Below, piece by piece: positions 1 to 5,170 of a stretch of 5,170 nucleotides of DNA (the first letter of the stretch is position 1; every line of letters begins with the position of its first letter). This DNA is from Hyphomicrobium sp. (GTDB lineage Bacteria > Pseudomonadota > Alphaproteobacteria > Rhizobiales > Hyphomicrobiaceae). The notes under the pieces are model-generated. The model did not search any database and was not told the DNA's origin. It worked only from the letters and a program-made list of their open reading frames with translations. The stretch covers positions 1 through 5,170 of the forward strand of contig JAUVPN010000204.1 of the NCBI GenBank assembly GCA_030598645.1, written 5' to 3'. Both the position numbers and the translations under genes were made by a program.

Positions 1-188
1 CGGCGCGCTATGACCCTGACATCGCTTATGCCATCGTCAAACCTGCGGCCGTACTCGATATAGCAAGCGAATGCGCGGTTGTTGGCGTCGCACACGTACT
101 GCTCGATTGGGCACTTCCATTCCTCAGCGTGAGCAGGCGAAATTAATGCCATCATTACAAGCGCGCCTGCGAATAGCTTTCTAGCCAT
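1..188 (-). CDS. Small secreted cysteine-containing protein of unknown function (3' end outside window)
   Basis: I do not recognise a family. The visible 62 residues begin with a clear Sec signal peptide: a basic start (MARK), a hydrophobic core (LFAGALVMMALI) and a likely cleavage after SPAHA, just before EEWKC. The mature part has cysteines at about residues 26, 33 and 42 (the first two in a C-P-I-E-Q-Y-V-C stretch), which suggests a disulfide-stabilised periplasmic or secreted product. The ATG at 188 is chosen because it puts the basic residues right at the N-terminus of the signal peptide. Its GGAG lies directly against the ATG, which is too close for a good ribosome site, so an in-frame GTG at 224 cannot be ruled out. 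The frame is open to the left edge of the window, so full length and function are unknown. The nearest gene on its 5' side is the XRE regulator on the same strand, about 370 bases away, so operon membership is doubtful. Confidence 0.6.
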   Translation of the reverse strand, partial: MARKLFAGALVMMALISPAHAEEWKCPIEQYVCDANNRAFACYIEYGRRFDDGISDVRVIAR

Positions 189-401
189 CTCCGGTCGCCA
201 GTTTTCGCGATCTTCTTTTCTCACTCCGACTTCACTCCACAACATCACACTTCGATCCGTCGCATGGCCTCTAACTATTTTGGAGGAGGAGCTTACGGAT
301 CCGAGCGGCGAGCGCGACGCAATCGGACATGACGATCGGGAGGGGCTCGGAGTAGTCAATCTTGCATTTTGGCCAATTCTATAGTGCGAGCCAAATCAAT
401 C

Positions 402-560
402 TCAGAACGGGATTTCGTTGTCGAGCACCTTGTCGAAGCCGGTCTTGTCCTTATTTGGCGCGGCATTCTGCGGCGAGTCGAGCCGCTTGGGCTCACGTCG
501 GCGCGGCAGCTTGGGCTGCGCATACTGCAACCCTTTAGCAATACCGAGCGCGCCAAAGAC
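402..560 (-). pseudogene. Remnant or stop-separated small protein frame with SSB-like C-terminal tip
   Basis: Directly behind the stop codon of the XRE regulator, and in the same frame, 52 codons are open before a TGA at 402-404. The translation starts VFGALGIAKGLQYAQPK, continues through a basic, proline-rich linker (PRRREPKRLDSPQ) and ends in KTGFDKVLDNEIPF. The basic/proline linker followed by an acidic tip ending in I-P-F is the layout of single-stranded-DNA-binding protein tails (E. coli SSB ends DDDIPF), which dock DNA repair and replication partners. No ATG or GTG starts this frame; the only candidates are a TTG at 530 or an ATT at 542, both with poor ribosome sites. It could be a small gene that lost its start, an extension of the regulator cut off by a TAG mutation, or a chance frame in GC-rich DNA. 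The coding look is my judgement; no family is assigned. Confidence 0.33.
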
Positions 561-818
561 CTATTTCTTAGCCTTTAACGCCTTACCCGACTTGATGGCC
601 TTTATAGCCTCCACGGCATCAAATCCAAGAATTTCCGACAGCTCTAAGAATTCGACCACATCGACGCGGCGCTGGCCACTCTCGAGCCTCGCGACGAAGG
701 ACTGATACTGCCCGAGGCGGCCAGCCAGCTCGGCTTGAGTCATGCCGGCCGCCTCCCGCCGCTTGATCAATAGATCGATCAGCGACTTGTGGCGTCGCGA
801 ACTCAGCGTCTTTCCCAC
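561..818 (-). CDS. XRE-family helix-turn-helix transcriptional regulator
   Basis: A small (85-residue) DNA-binding protein of the Cro/C1 (XRE) type. The helix-turn-helix lies at about residues 16-55: a first helix in IDLLIKRREAAG, the scaffold helix TQAELAGRLG (27-36), and the recognition helix QSFVARLESGQR (39-50), whose L-E-S-G-Q-R is the classic XRE signature. It is followed by VDVVEFLELSEILGFD, the usual helix pair closing the domain, and a short lysine-rich tail. There is no added sensor or oligomerisation domain, so it probably acts as a dimer on a dyad operator. I chose the GTG at 818 because GGTGGGG sits six bases upstream. A GTG at 830, right after an in-frame TAG, would add four residues and has a weaker ribosome site. 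Two ATCT-N7-AGAT dyads lie 40-70 bases upstream, in the shared divergent region with the gene at 906, which suggests autoregulation and control of that neighbour. Confidence 0.88.
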   Translation of the reverse strand: MGKTLSSRRHKSLIDLLIKRREAAGMTQAELAGRLGQYQSFVARLESGQRRVDVVEFLELSEILGFDAVEAIKAIKSGKALKAKK

Positions 819-858
819 TGAAAACCCCACCTACCCGTCACAATGGCACCTTCGCCTA

Positions 859-889
859 ATCTGAATTTTAGATTATCTTAAATTTAGAT
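859..889. promoter_or_regulatory. Paired dyad operators in the divergent promoter region
   Basis: Two 15-bp dyads, ATCTgaattttAGAT (859-873) and ATCTtaaatttAGAT (875-889), have identical arms and seven-base AT-rich centres. They repeat with a 16-bp period. Between them the inner arms form a third near-symmetry (TTTAGAT-T-ATCTTAAA). This is the only strongly AT-rich stretch between the divergent genes at 818/830 (minus) and 906 (plus), so promoter elements for one or both genes should overlap it. For the plus-strand gene, a weak -35 (TTCGCC, 851-856) and a -10-like TATCTT (874-879) are 17 bp apart. Binding by the adjacent XRE protein is an inference from arrangement and symmetry. Confidence 0.6.
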
Positions 890-905
890 CAGCGGCGTTG
901 GGGGG

Positions 906-1283
906 ATGATGGAACTGTTTTGGAAAATCGCATTCTGGCTCGCCATTGCGGCCGCGCTCTGTCCCGTCTGGTGGGCACTGCTTTGGACGATCTGGCAAGG
1001 CGTCGTTCGCCCACGCATGATTCCTCAAGCCGAGATCGATACGCTTGCCCGGCAGATGATTGCCAAGCATGGCCGCCAAGCAGCGTGCGCTGCTTTCGTC
1101 CATGAGGATAGAGCCTGGCGCTATTCAGATACCTTCGAGCAGGCCAAATGGCGGCGGGTGCGGGACATTTATAACGCCTGGCTCATCACCAGCGTATATC
1201 GCCATTGTAGTAAGGCACGCGGATACGCACGCGGCGGCGTTTGGTGTCGACATCGACCTTTGTGTAGGGCGCTCGCACCTTAA
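906..1283 (+). CDS. Small membrane-anchored protein of unknown function, C-terminus probably not original
   Basis: The protein begins with a strongly hydrophobic, tryptophan-rich segment at about residues 4-31 (LFWKIAFWLAIAAALCP then VWWALLWTIWQ), long enough for one membrane helix or a tight hairpin. A soluble part follows with charged, helical-looking sequence (EIDTLARQMIAKHG, then EDRAWRYSDTFEQAKWRRVR, residues 43-86). It resembles short hypothetical proteins I associate with rhizobial genomes, but I cannot name a family or reaction. ATG codons lie at 906 and 909 right behind a run of six G; the second is equally possible. From about residue 87 the character changes (cysteine- and arginine-rich, C-S-K-A-R-G-Y-A-R), and from residue 94 it is antisense to the end of the gene at 1186-1722, so the last 30-40 residues are probably a run-on after a lost original stop. 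It is transcribed divergently from the XRE regulator, and the shared operators suggest co-regulation. Confidence 0.6.
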   Translation: MMELFWKIAFWLAIAAALCPVWWALLWTIWQGVVRPRMIPQAEIDTLARQMIAKHGRQAACAAFVHEDRAWRYSDTFEQAKWRRVRDIYNAWLITSVYRHCSKARGYARGGVWCRHRPLCRALAP

Positions 1284-1722
1284 CGCGATTTTCGTTGTCG
1301 CCACCGGTTTCGACGCGGGTGGTTGGAACGTCGACGATGGTCTCGCCATTTCTGTGCTCCACATAGTCGCCTGCATCCGCAAGGGCCGCGGGCGGATCGG
1401 GCTCCGCTGGCGGCGGCGTTTCAGAGGCAGGTTCCGTCGCCGTATCGCCGGCTGGGGGCGCTGGCTTAGCGGATGGAGTGGGCGGAGCCGCCTCCGTTGG
1501 CGCCAGTTCCGTCTCAACAGCAGCTGCCATCACCGTATCGCCAACTGACGACGCAGATTTAGCGAGTGGAGTGGGCGGAGCCGCCTCCGTTGGCGCCGGG
1601 GCCGTCTCAACGGCAGGTGCCATCGCCGTTTGGAACTTAGGATCTATGTAGATGCGCGATACAAACCAACCGATGCCAGCAAGTACCAAAATGTAGATGA
1701 TTACTCGGACTGGCGTATTCAT
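1186..1722 (-). CDS. Inner-membrane-anchored protein with duplicated Pro/Ala-rich linker and beta-repeat C-terminal domain
   Basis: 178 residues in three parts. Residues 5-22 (VRVIIYILVLAGIGWFVS) form one membrane helix with a short N-terminus before it, most likely a signal anchor placing the rest in the periplasm. Residues 34-95 are two tandem 31-residue copies of a low-complexity linker (APTEAAPPTP core), followed by more proline-rich spacer to about 115, suited to spanning the periplasm or peptidoglycan. The C-terminal domain (about 119-178) shows three similar short segments, V-D-V-P-T, V-K-V-R-A-P-Y and V-R-I-R-V-P-Y, with their prolines at 133, 152 and 170, suggesting a small beta repeat; it ends neatly in NGDIRW. 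I know of no assigned function. The ATG at 1722 is the natural start before the helix, although the nearest GGGG is about 13 bases upstream. Its 3' end overlaps the convergent gene at 906 by 98 bases. The coding look and structured C-terminus make this the genuine member of the overlapping pair. Confidence 0.72.
   Translation of the reverse strand: MNTPVRVIIYILVLAGIGWFVSRIYIDPKFQTAMAPAVETAPAPTEAAPPTPLAKSASSVGDTVMAAAVETELAPTEAAPPTPSAKPAPPAGDTATEPASETPPPAEPDPPAALADAGDYVEHRNGETIVDVPTTRVETGGDNENRVKVRAPYTKVDVDTKRRRVRIRVPYYNGDIRW
1438..1623 (-). repeat. 93-bp tandem duplication inside the linker of the 1186-1722 gene
   Basis: Two adjacent 93-bp units (31 codons, so frame is kept) encode the copies at residues 34-64 and 65-95. 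The best conserved stretch is identical for about 31 bases, at 1474-1504 and again 93 bp later at 1567-1597. At protein level 22 of 31 positions match by my count. Differences are concentrated in the L/S-A-K-x-A-x-x part, so the duplication is not brand new. Such in-frame repeats often vary in copy number between strains. Confidence 0.85.
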
Positions 1723-2390
1723 CGGACTAGTACCCCAACTCGGTGAACGAAGCGCAGCAGCATATGCCTTTCTAACCGCTTGGACAATCCAAGCGACAAC
1801 CGCGAAGAATGTTTAGACGCCCAGCACGGCCTCTCACACGTTGGGCAAGTGCCCTCGGGCTGCGAGAAAGCCCCGCTGCGTTGAGGTCTGCATATCCCCA
1901 CCTAGAAACAAGCGTTTGCGCACAATCGGTGCCTCTCGCCTTAAGCTAGCCGCACCTCAATGCCGCGGTCTTGATGACGACAATCGAAAACCGGGAGATT
2001 TCCGGACAGATTTCCCACTAAGAACAGCATGGAACTCCCGGCGCATCGCATCAAGGCACCGAGTGCGCGGAAGTTATGTGAGAGACCGTAGTTGATGTGC
2101 GCGCTCGATATCGGCTTTATCTTGTCGCGCCGCAGAAGCGCACAATGGTCCGGACCCGAGAAATGTCCGCTAAGTGCCATAAGCGGATATGCAGTCGAGA
2201 GCGCGACCGACCAATGATCCGCAGGCCCGATGCAGAAACGTGCATAGTTCAAATGAAACGAGCGATGGCTAACATCAGGGCATTGAACCAAAGTTCGATA
2301 CGCTGAAAGGTGTGCTCCGAATAATCTTGCCCTTGCCGCAACTTTCTATGTCGGATCGGTTGGTACACAGGACGCGGCGTTCGACATGGC
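1723..2390. other. Long stretch without a convincing gene
   Basis: About 670 bases lie between the 5' end of the membrane-anchored gene (minus) and the ribosome site of the DUF3604 gene (plus). Open frames of 60-116 codons exist on both strands, but none has a good ribosome site, a recognisable domain or natural amino-acid composition. The minus frame around 1941-2291 spans a dispersed-repeat hairpin (2163-2190), as spurious frames on this repeat family do. The promoter of the DUF3604 gene must lie in the right end, but I cannot pick -35/-10 boxes with confidence. A weak dyad GAAC-caaa-GTTC sits at 2285-2296. The rest may be decayed coding sequence that I cannot identify. Confidence 0.5.
2163..2190. 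repeat. Dispersed intergenic hairpin repeat, solitary copy
   Basis: ATGTCCGCT (2163-2171) pairs with AGCGGATAT (2182-2190), 9-bp arms with one G-T wobble, around a ten-base loop containing GTGCCA. It matches the hairpin at 4430-4457 in arm sequence and in the loop GTGCCA. It therefore belongs to the same repeat family, which I recognise from Bradyrhizobiaceae intergenic regions. Confidence 0.75.
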
Positions 2391-2396
2391 GAAGGA
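2391..2396 (+). promoter_or_regulatory. Ribosome binding site that sets the DUF3604 start
   Basis: GAAGGA lies eight bases before the ATG at 2405, and that ATG opens a textbook signal peptide. This rules out the longer frame beginning at 2312, whose extra 31 residues look non-coding. Confidence 0.75.
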
Positions 2397-2404
2397 CAAT
2401 CGAA

Positions 2405-4299
2405 ATGAAACGCGCTTTGTTGGCCACGCTCGCCCCCGTCCTGGTGGCAATCCCTGCTCTGGCGCAGGAATTCACGGTCCAGGAGAAAGATGCGGCTTTC
2501 GACAAGCCCGACTATTCTCCGTTTGTCGATCAGCACTATCCAGATCGGGTCTTCTGGGGCGACACGCATCTCCACACGTCGAATTCGCCGGATGCTGGGC
2601 TGGTCGGCAACACGCTTGGCCCCGACATGGCCTATCGCTTCGCTCGTGGTGAAGAGGTCACCTCCGCCACCGGGCTGCGCGTCAAACTAAAACGCCCGCT
2701 CGACTTCCTCGTTGTGTCGGACCATTCCGAGTACATGGGTCTGGCACCCATGCTCCAGACGGGCGATCCGGCTCTACTCGCCGATCCGACCGGCAAGCGC
2801 TGGTACGACATGTTCAACGCGGGCCAGACCGAGGCCTACAATGCCTTTCGGGAAGTGGTGCAAAGCGTGACTGAGGGCAAGCAGCTTATCCAGAACGATG
2901 ACGTGATGCGCACGGTATGGGAACGCAATAACGCCACTGCTGACGAGTTCAACGAACCCGGAAAATTTGCAGCATTTATTGGGTATGAATGGAGTTCTCT
3001 ACCGAATGGGAACAACCTCCACCGTGTTGTGATCTTCCGAGATGGCGCCACTCGAACGAACCAGGTGGTGCCTTTTCCAGTATCGACAGCCCTGATGCGG
3101 AGGAGTTGTGGAAGTACCTGGCCGGTTATGAGGCGAAGACCGGCGGGCAAGTCCTCGCCATCCCGCACAACGGGAATGGGAGCAACGGCCAGATGTTTTC
3201 CGACAAGACGTTTTCCGGGAAACCCGTCGACCGTGCTTATGCGGAGACCCGTAGCCGGTGGGAACCGGTCTATGAAGTTACCCAAATCAAGGGCGATGGG
3301 GAAGCGCACCCGAAGCTGTCACCTAACGACGAGTTCGCCGACTTTGAGAACTGGGACAAGGGCAACTTAGACGGCTCGGCTGCGAAGGAAGATTGGATGC
3401 TCAAGCACGAGTACGGACGCTCGGCGCTGAAGCTGGGCTTGAAACTCGAAGATGGTGTCGGAGCTAACCCCTTCAAGTTTGGGATGATCGGATCCTCCGA
3501 CGCCCACACCTCCTTGGCCACGACGCGTGAGGACAACTACTTCGGCAAATTCGCCCAGACCGAACCGATGCCTGAGCGCTACAAGCACCACGTCATTCAA
3601 TCCCTCGTCGACGAGAAACTATCCACCTTCTCCTCTGAGGAGGCCGCCTCCGGTCTTGCCGCCGTTTGGGCACGCGAAAACACGCGCGAAGCGCTGTTCG
3701 ACGCTATGAAGCGCAAGGAGGTGTATGCGACCACCGGCTCGCGCATCCTGGTGCGCGTCTTTGGCGGCTGGGATTTCAAGGCTGACGAGGTCGAACGCCC
3801 GGACTTCGCAGAACGCGGTTACTCGGGCGGCGTCCCCATGGGCGGCGACCTCACTAACGCGCCTTCGGGTAAAGCACCAAGCTTCATGATCCGGGCACTG
3901 CGTGATCCCGACAACGCCAACCTTGACCGCGTACAGGTCATCAAGGGTTGGCTTGATAAGGACGGCAACTTGCACGAGCGCATTTATGATGTGGCCTGCG
4001 CAGATGGCCGCGCCATTAAGAAGCGCCGCTGCGAAAGGCCAGTCGGCAGCACGGTCGACGTGGCGGACGCCTCCTATACCAACGCCATCGGCGATCCATT
4101 GCTGCACGCGCACTGGATCGACCCGGACTTTGATCCAAACCAACGCGCGGTCTACTACATGCGTGCGCTCGAAATCCCAAAGCCGCGCTGGAGCGCCTAC
4201 GACCAGAAGCGTTTTGGCATTCAGATGCCCGCCGACGTCCCCATGACCGTGCAGGACCGCGCTTACACCTCGCCGATCTGGTACACGCCGAAGGGCTAG
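2405..4299 (+). pseudogene. DUF3604-family (PHP-like) exported metal-dependent protein, one frameshift
   Basis: Restoring one base gives a 631-residue protein, about normal for DUF3604. It opens with a signal peptide (MKRALLATLAPVLVAIPALA, cleavage before QEF), so the product should be periplasmic. PHP-like metal ligands appear in order: H55-x-H57 in WGDTHLHTSNS, D106-H107 in VVSDHSEYMGL, H255 in AIPHNGNGSNG, and D366-x-H368 in GSSDAHTSL. The family is related to PHP/amidohydrolase-type hydrolases. Its substrates are poorly known, so none is assigned. The frame breaks at codons 223-225: GTG GTG CCT TTT continues naturally only if the T run at 3073-3076 is read one base back, giving FSSIDSPDAEELWKYL. 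The simplest reading is one T lost from a run of five. Both halves are otherwise intact with full family motifs and no other stop, so this is a very recent mutation or a sequencing error. The C-terminus (YTSPIWYTPKG) looks complete. No second start with a ribosome site is seen for the downstream half. Confidence 0.9.
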
Positions 4300-4324
4300 A
4301 GATCACCGCACGACAGAGTGTTCC

Positions 4325-4349
4325 AAGGCGGCTCGCCCAGGGCCGCCTT
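4325..4349 (+). terminator. Possible transcription terminator behind the DUF3604 gene
   Basis: AAGGCGGC (4325-4332) and GCCGCCTT (4342-4349) form a perfect 8-bp GC-rich stem with a nine-base loop, starting 26 bases after the stop codon. It is followed by only one more T before G, so the U tract is short and termination may be weak or Rho-assisted. The symmetry would also allow it to act on transcripts coming from the convergent porin gene. Confidence 0.55.
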
Positions 4350-4382
4350 TGCCCTGCAAGTGTTCACATTGCTATTCGAGTG

Positions 4383-4457
4383 AATGTCCACTTTACCCCC
4401 AAGAGCGGACATTCTCCAAGGCGGCGTGCATGTCCGCTTAGTGCCAAAAGCGGACAT
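4383..4457. repeat. Dispersed intergenic repeat of the 'MSALPPKADI' type, two hairpins
   Basis: The first hairpin pairs AATGTCC (4383-4389) with GGACATT (4407-4413). The second pairs ATGTCCGCTT (4430-4439) with AAGCGGACAT (4448-4457), perfect 10-bp arms around an eight-base loop. The plus strand reads by chance as MSTLPPRADI... followed by VRLVPKADI. I recognise this as a degenerate copy of a repeat often mis-annotated as small hypothetical proteins in Bradyrhizobium and relatives. It fills most of the gap between two convergent genes, where such hairpins may help stop or stabilise both transcripts. A protein-coding role is not supported. Confidence 0.8.
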
Positions 4458-4512
4458 TGGGGCCAAAGACACGAGACATTTTGGAATGCGACAATCGTCT
4501 AATTCACGACAG

Positions 4513-5170
4513 TCAGAACGTCGTCCGCAATCTAAGGCTGAATGCGGAGGCATGGTCGATGGCGGTGGTCAAAGCAGGGTGGATCACCGACTGGTAGCTC
4601 AAAGTCGCATCCACGAATGGAAACATTGGGAACCGATAAAAAGCCTCAAAGTTGTACTCATCCCGAGATCCAACAACCACCGATTCTACCCAGTTGAAAG
4701 CGACCCCGACGAGATCATTTTGAATGCCGATCGGATCGGACGGGTCATAGAACAGCAAGGAGAGTCCAGCTTGTTGCTTGTAGATTGACGAACCGTTGAA
4801 GCTTCTCCCATACCTAAAAACCCCGACCGCCCGCCCGTCATCAGTCAGTTCTTGCTCGAGCTTCGTAGCAAATCCCCAGCCCTCGCGACCCGTCATCGCG
4901 TTTATCGGGAGCCCATCTTTGGTGCCGTCGGTGTGCCAGAGATCAAACTTCGAGTAGCCCGCCTTCTTAGTCCTGGGAGCGATCTTGATCCCGACTTCCA
5001 GCGCCTTGTAGTAGTCGCCGGCACCAGGATCACCCCAATTTTGGCGGTTGGCGTTGGCATCGGAGACCAGCCCTCCCACAAAAAAACGGTCGTTTGGGAA
5101 CAAAGCGCCCACCATGCCAAGCCCTGAATCGGGAAACCCGGCCGCAAAGATACCCGTGCCCACGTTAGGC
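4513..5170 (-). CDS. OprB-type carbohydrate-selective outer-membrane porin, C-terminal part (5' end outside window)
   Basis: The frame is open to the right edge; 218 C-terminal residues are visible. They look like the end of an OprB-family beta-barrel, which lets sugars and other small solutes cross the outer membrane. Telling segments are FPNDRFFVGGLVSDANANRQ, a strand pair ending in the S-D-A-N signature; YYKALEVGIKIAP and FDLWHTDGT; GWGFATKLEQELTDDGRAVGVFRYG; and NDLVGVAFNWVE followed by DEYNFEAFYRFPMFPFVDATLSYQ and the IHPAL motif. The protein ends in SLRLRTTF; a C-terminal phenylalanine after alternating residues is the usual signal for outer-membrane barrel assembly. A GTG at 5163 is internal to the frame and should not be taken as the start, because the codons before it (Pro, Asn) fit the barrel. 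The convergent DUF3604 gene ends 213 bases away across the repeat cluster. A functional link between the two is not shown. Confidence 0.85.
   Translation of the reverse strand, partial: PNVGTGIFAAGFPDSGLGMVGALFPNDRFFVGGLVSDANANRQNWGDPGAGDYYKALEVGIKIAPRTKKAGYSKFDLWHTDGTKDGLPINAMTGREGWGFATKLEQELTDDGRAVGVFRYGRSFNGSSIYKQQAGLSLLFYDPSDPIGIQNDLVGVAFNWVESVVVGSRDEYNFEAFYRFPMFPFVDATLSYQSVIHPALTTAIDHASAFSLRLRTTF

Noticed and set aside
264..332. 22-codon plus-strand frame MASNYFGGGAYGSERR with a GGAGGAGG nearby
   Set aside because: The GGAGGAGG lies inside the frame, not before its ATG; too short and unsupported to call a gene.
1060..1548. 162-codon plus-strand frame
   Set aside because: Its arginine/glycine/tryptophan-rich composition is the antisense of the proline/alanine-rich linker of the 1186-1722 gene.
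1941..2291. 116-codon minus-strand frame in the gene-poor region
   Set aside because: It has no ribosome site or domain, is rich in Cys/His/Arg, and runs across a dispersed hairpin repeat, as typical spurious frames do.
2285..2296. GAAC-N4-GTTC dyad resembling a Bacillus-type LexA box
   Set aside because: Four-base arms occur by chance, and alphaproteobacterial LexA sites use a different GTTC-N7-GTTC direct repeat.
3619..4143. 174-codon minus-strand frame
   Set aside because: Antisense shadow of the DUF3604 gene; no domain or ribosome site.
2989..4299. Independent gene starting at ATG 2989
   Set aside because: The ATG is inside the upstream half of the DUF3604 gene, has no ribosome site, and its first about 28 residues are out-of-frame nonsense; the frame is the downstream half of the frameshifted gene.
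4384..4788. Plus-strand frame beginning MSTLPPRADI
   Set aside because: It is the chance translation of the dispersed hairpin repeat running on antisense through the real porin gene; there is no ribosome site and no natural composition.

Overview
The window looks like chromosomal DNA from an alphaproteobacterium of the Bradyrhizobium/Rhodopseudomonas group. The evidence is the GC-rich coding sequence, the style of the small XRE regulator, and above all a dispersed intergenic repeat. That repeat's chance translation (MSTLPPRADI...VRLVPKADI) is a degenerate form of the 'MSALPPKADI' repeat that I know from many Bradyrhizobiaceae genomes. The genus is an inference; the window holds no rRNA or tRNA.

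Left part (1-1722): a collection of small accessory genes. A truncated gene for a small secreted cysteine-containing protein leaves the left edge on the minus strand (1-188). After 214 bases without a gene comes a 52-codon minus-strand frame (402-560) with no start codon. It ends in an SSB-type acidic tip (LDNEIPF) and lies directly behind, and in frame with, an XRE-type helix-turn-helix regulator (561-818, minus). The regulator shares a divergent upstream region with a small membrane-anchored protein (906-1283, plus). Between them sit two near-identical 15-bp dyads (ATCT-N7-AGAT) one and a half helical turns apart, good candidates for the regulator's operators. The membrane-protein gene runs head-on into another inner-membrane-anchored protein (1186-1722, minus), which has a duplicated 31-residue proline/alanine-rich linker and a C-terminal domain that looks like three short strand repeats.

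Middle (1723-2390): about 670 bases with no convincing gene, apart from one hairpin of the dispersed repeat family and some probably decayed sequence.

Right part (2391-5170): a DUF3604-family (PHP-like metal-dependent) exported protein (2405-4299) whose reading frame is broken once by an apparent one-base loss in a short T run at 3073-3076. Apart from that break the gene is complete, with every expected metal-ligand motif, so it is either a very young pseudogene or a sequencing error. It is followed by a hairpin that may be a terminator and by a cluster of dispersed-repeat hairpins. Convergent to it is the C-terminal part of an OprB-type outer-membrane porin (4513-5170, minus, running off the window).

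I see no CRISPR array, transposase, toxin-antitoxin pair or evident new defence system. The most interesting items are the regulator with its paired operators, the stop-separated SSB-tip frame behind it, and the single-lesion DUF3604 gene.
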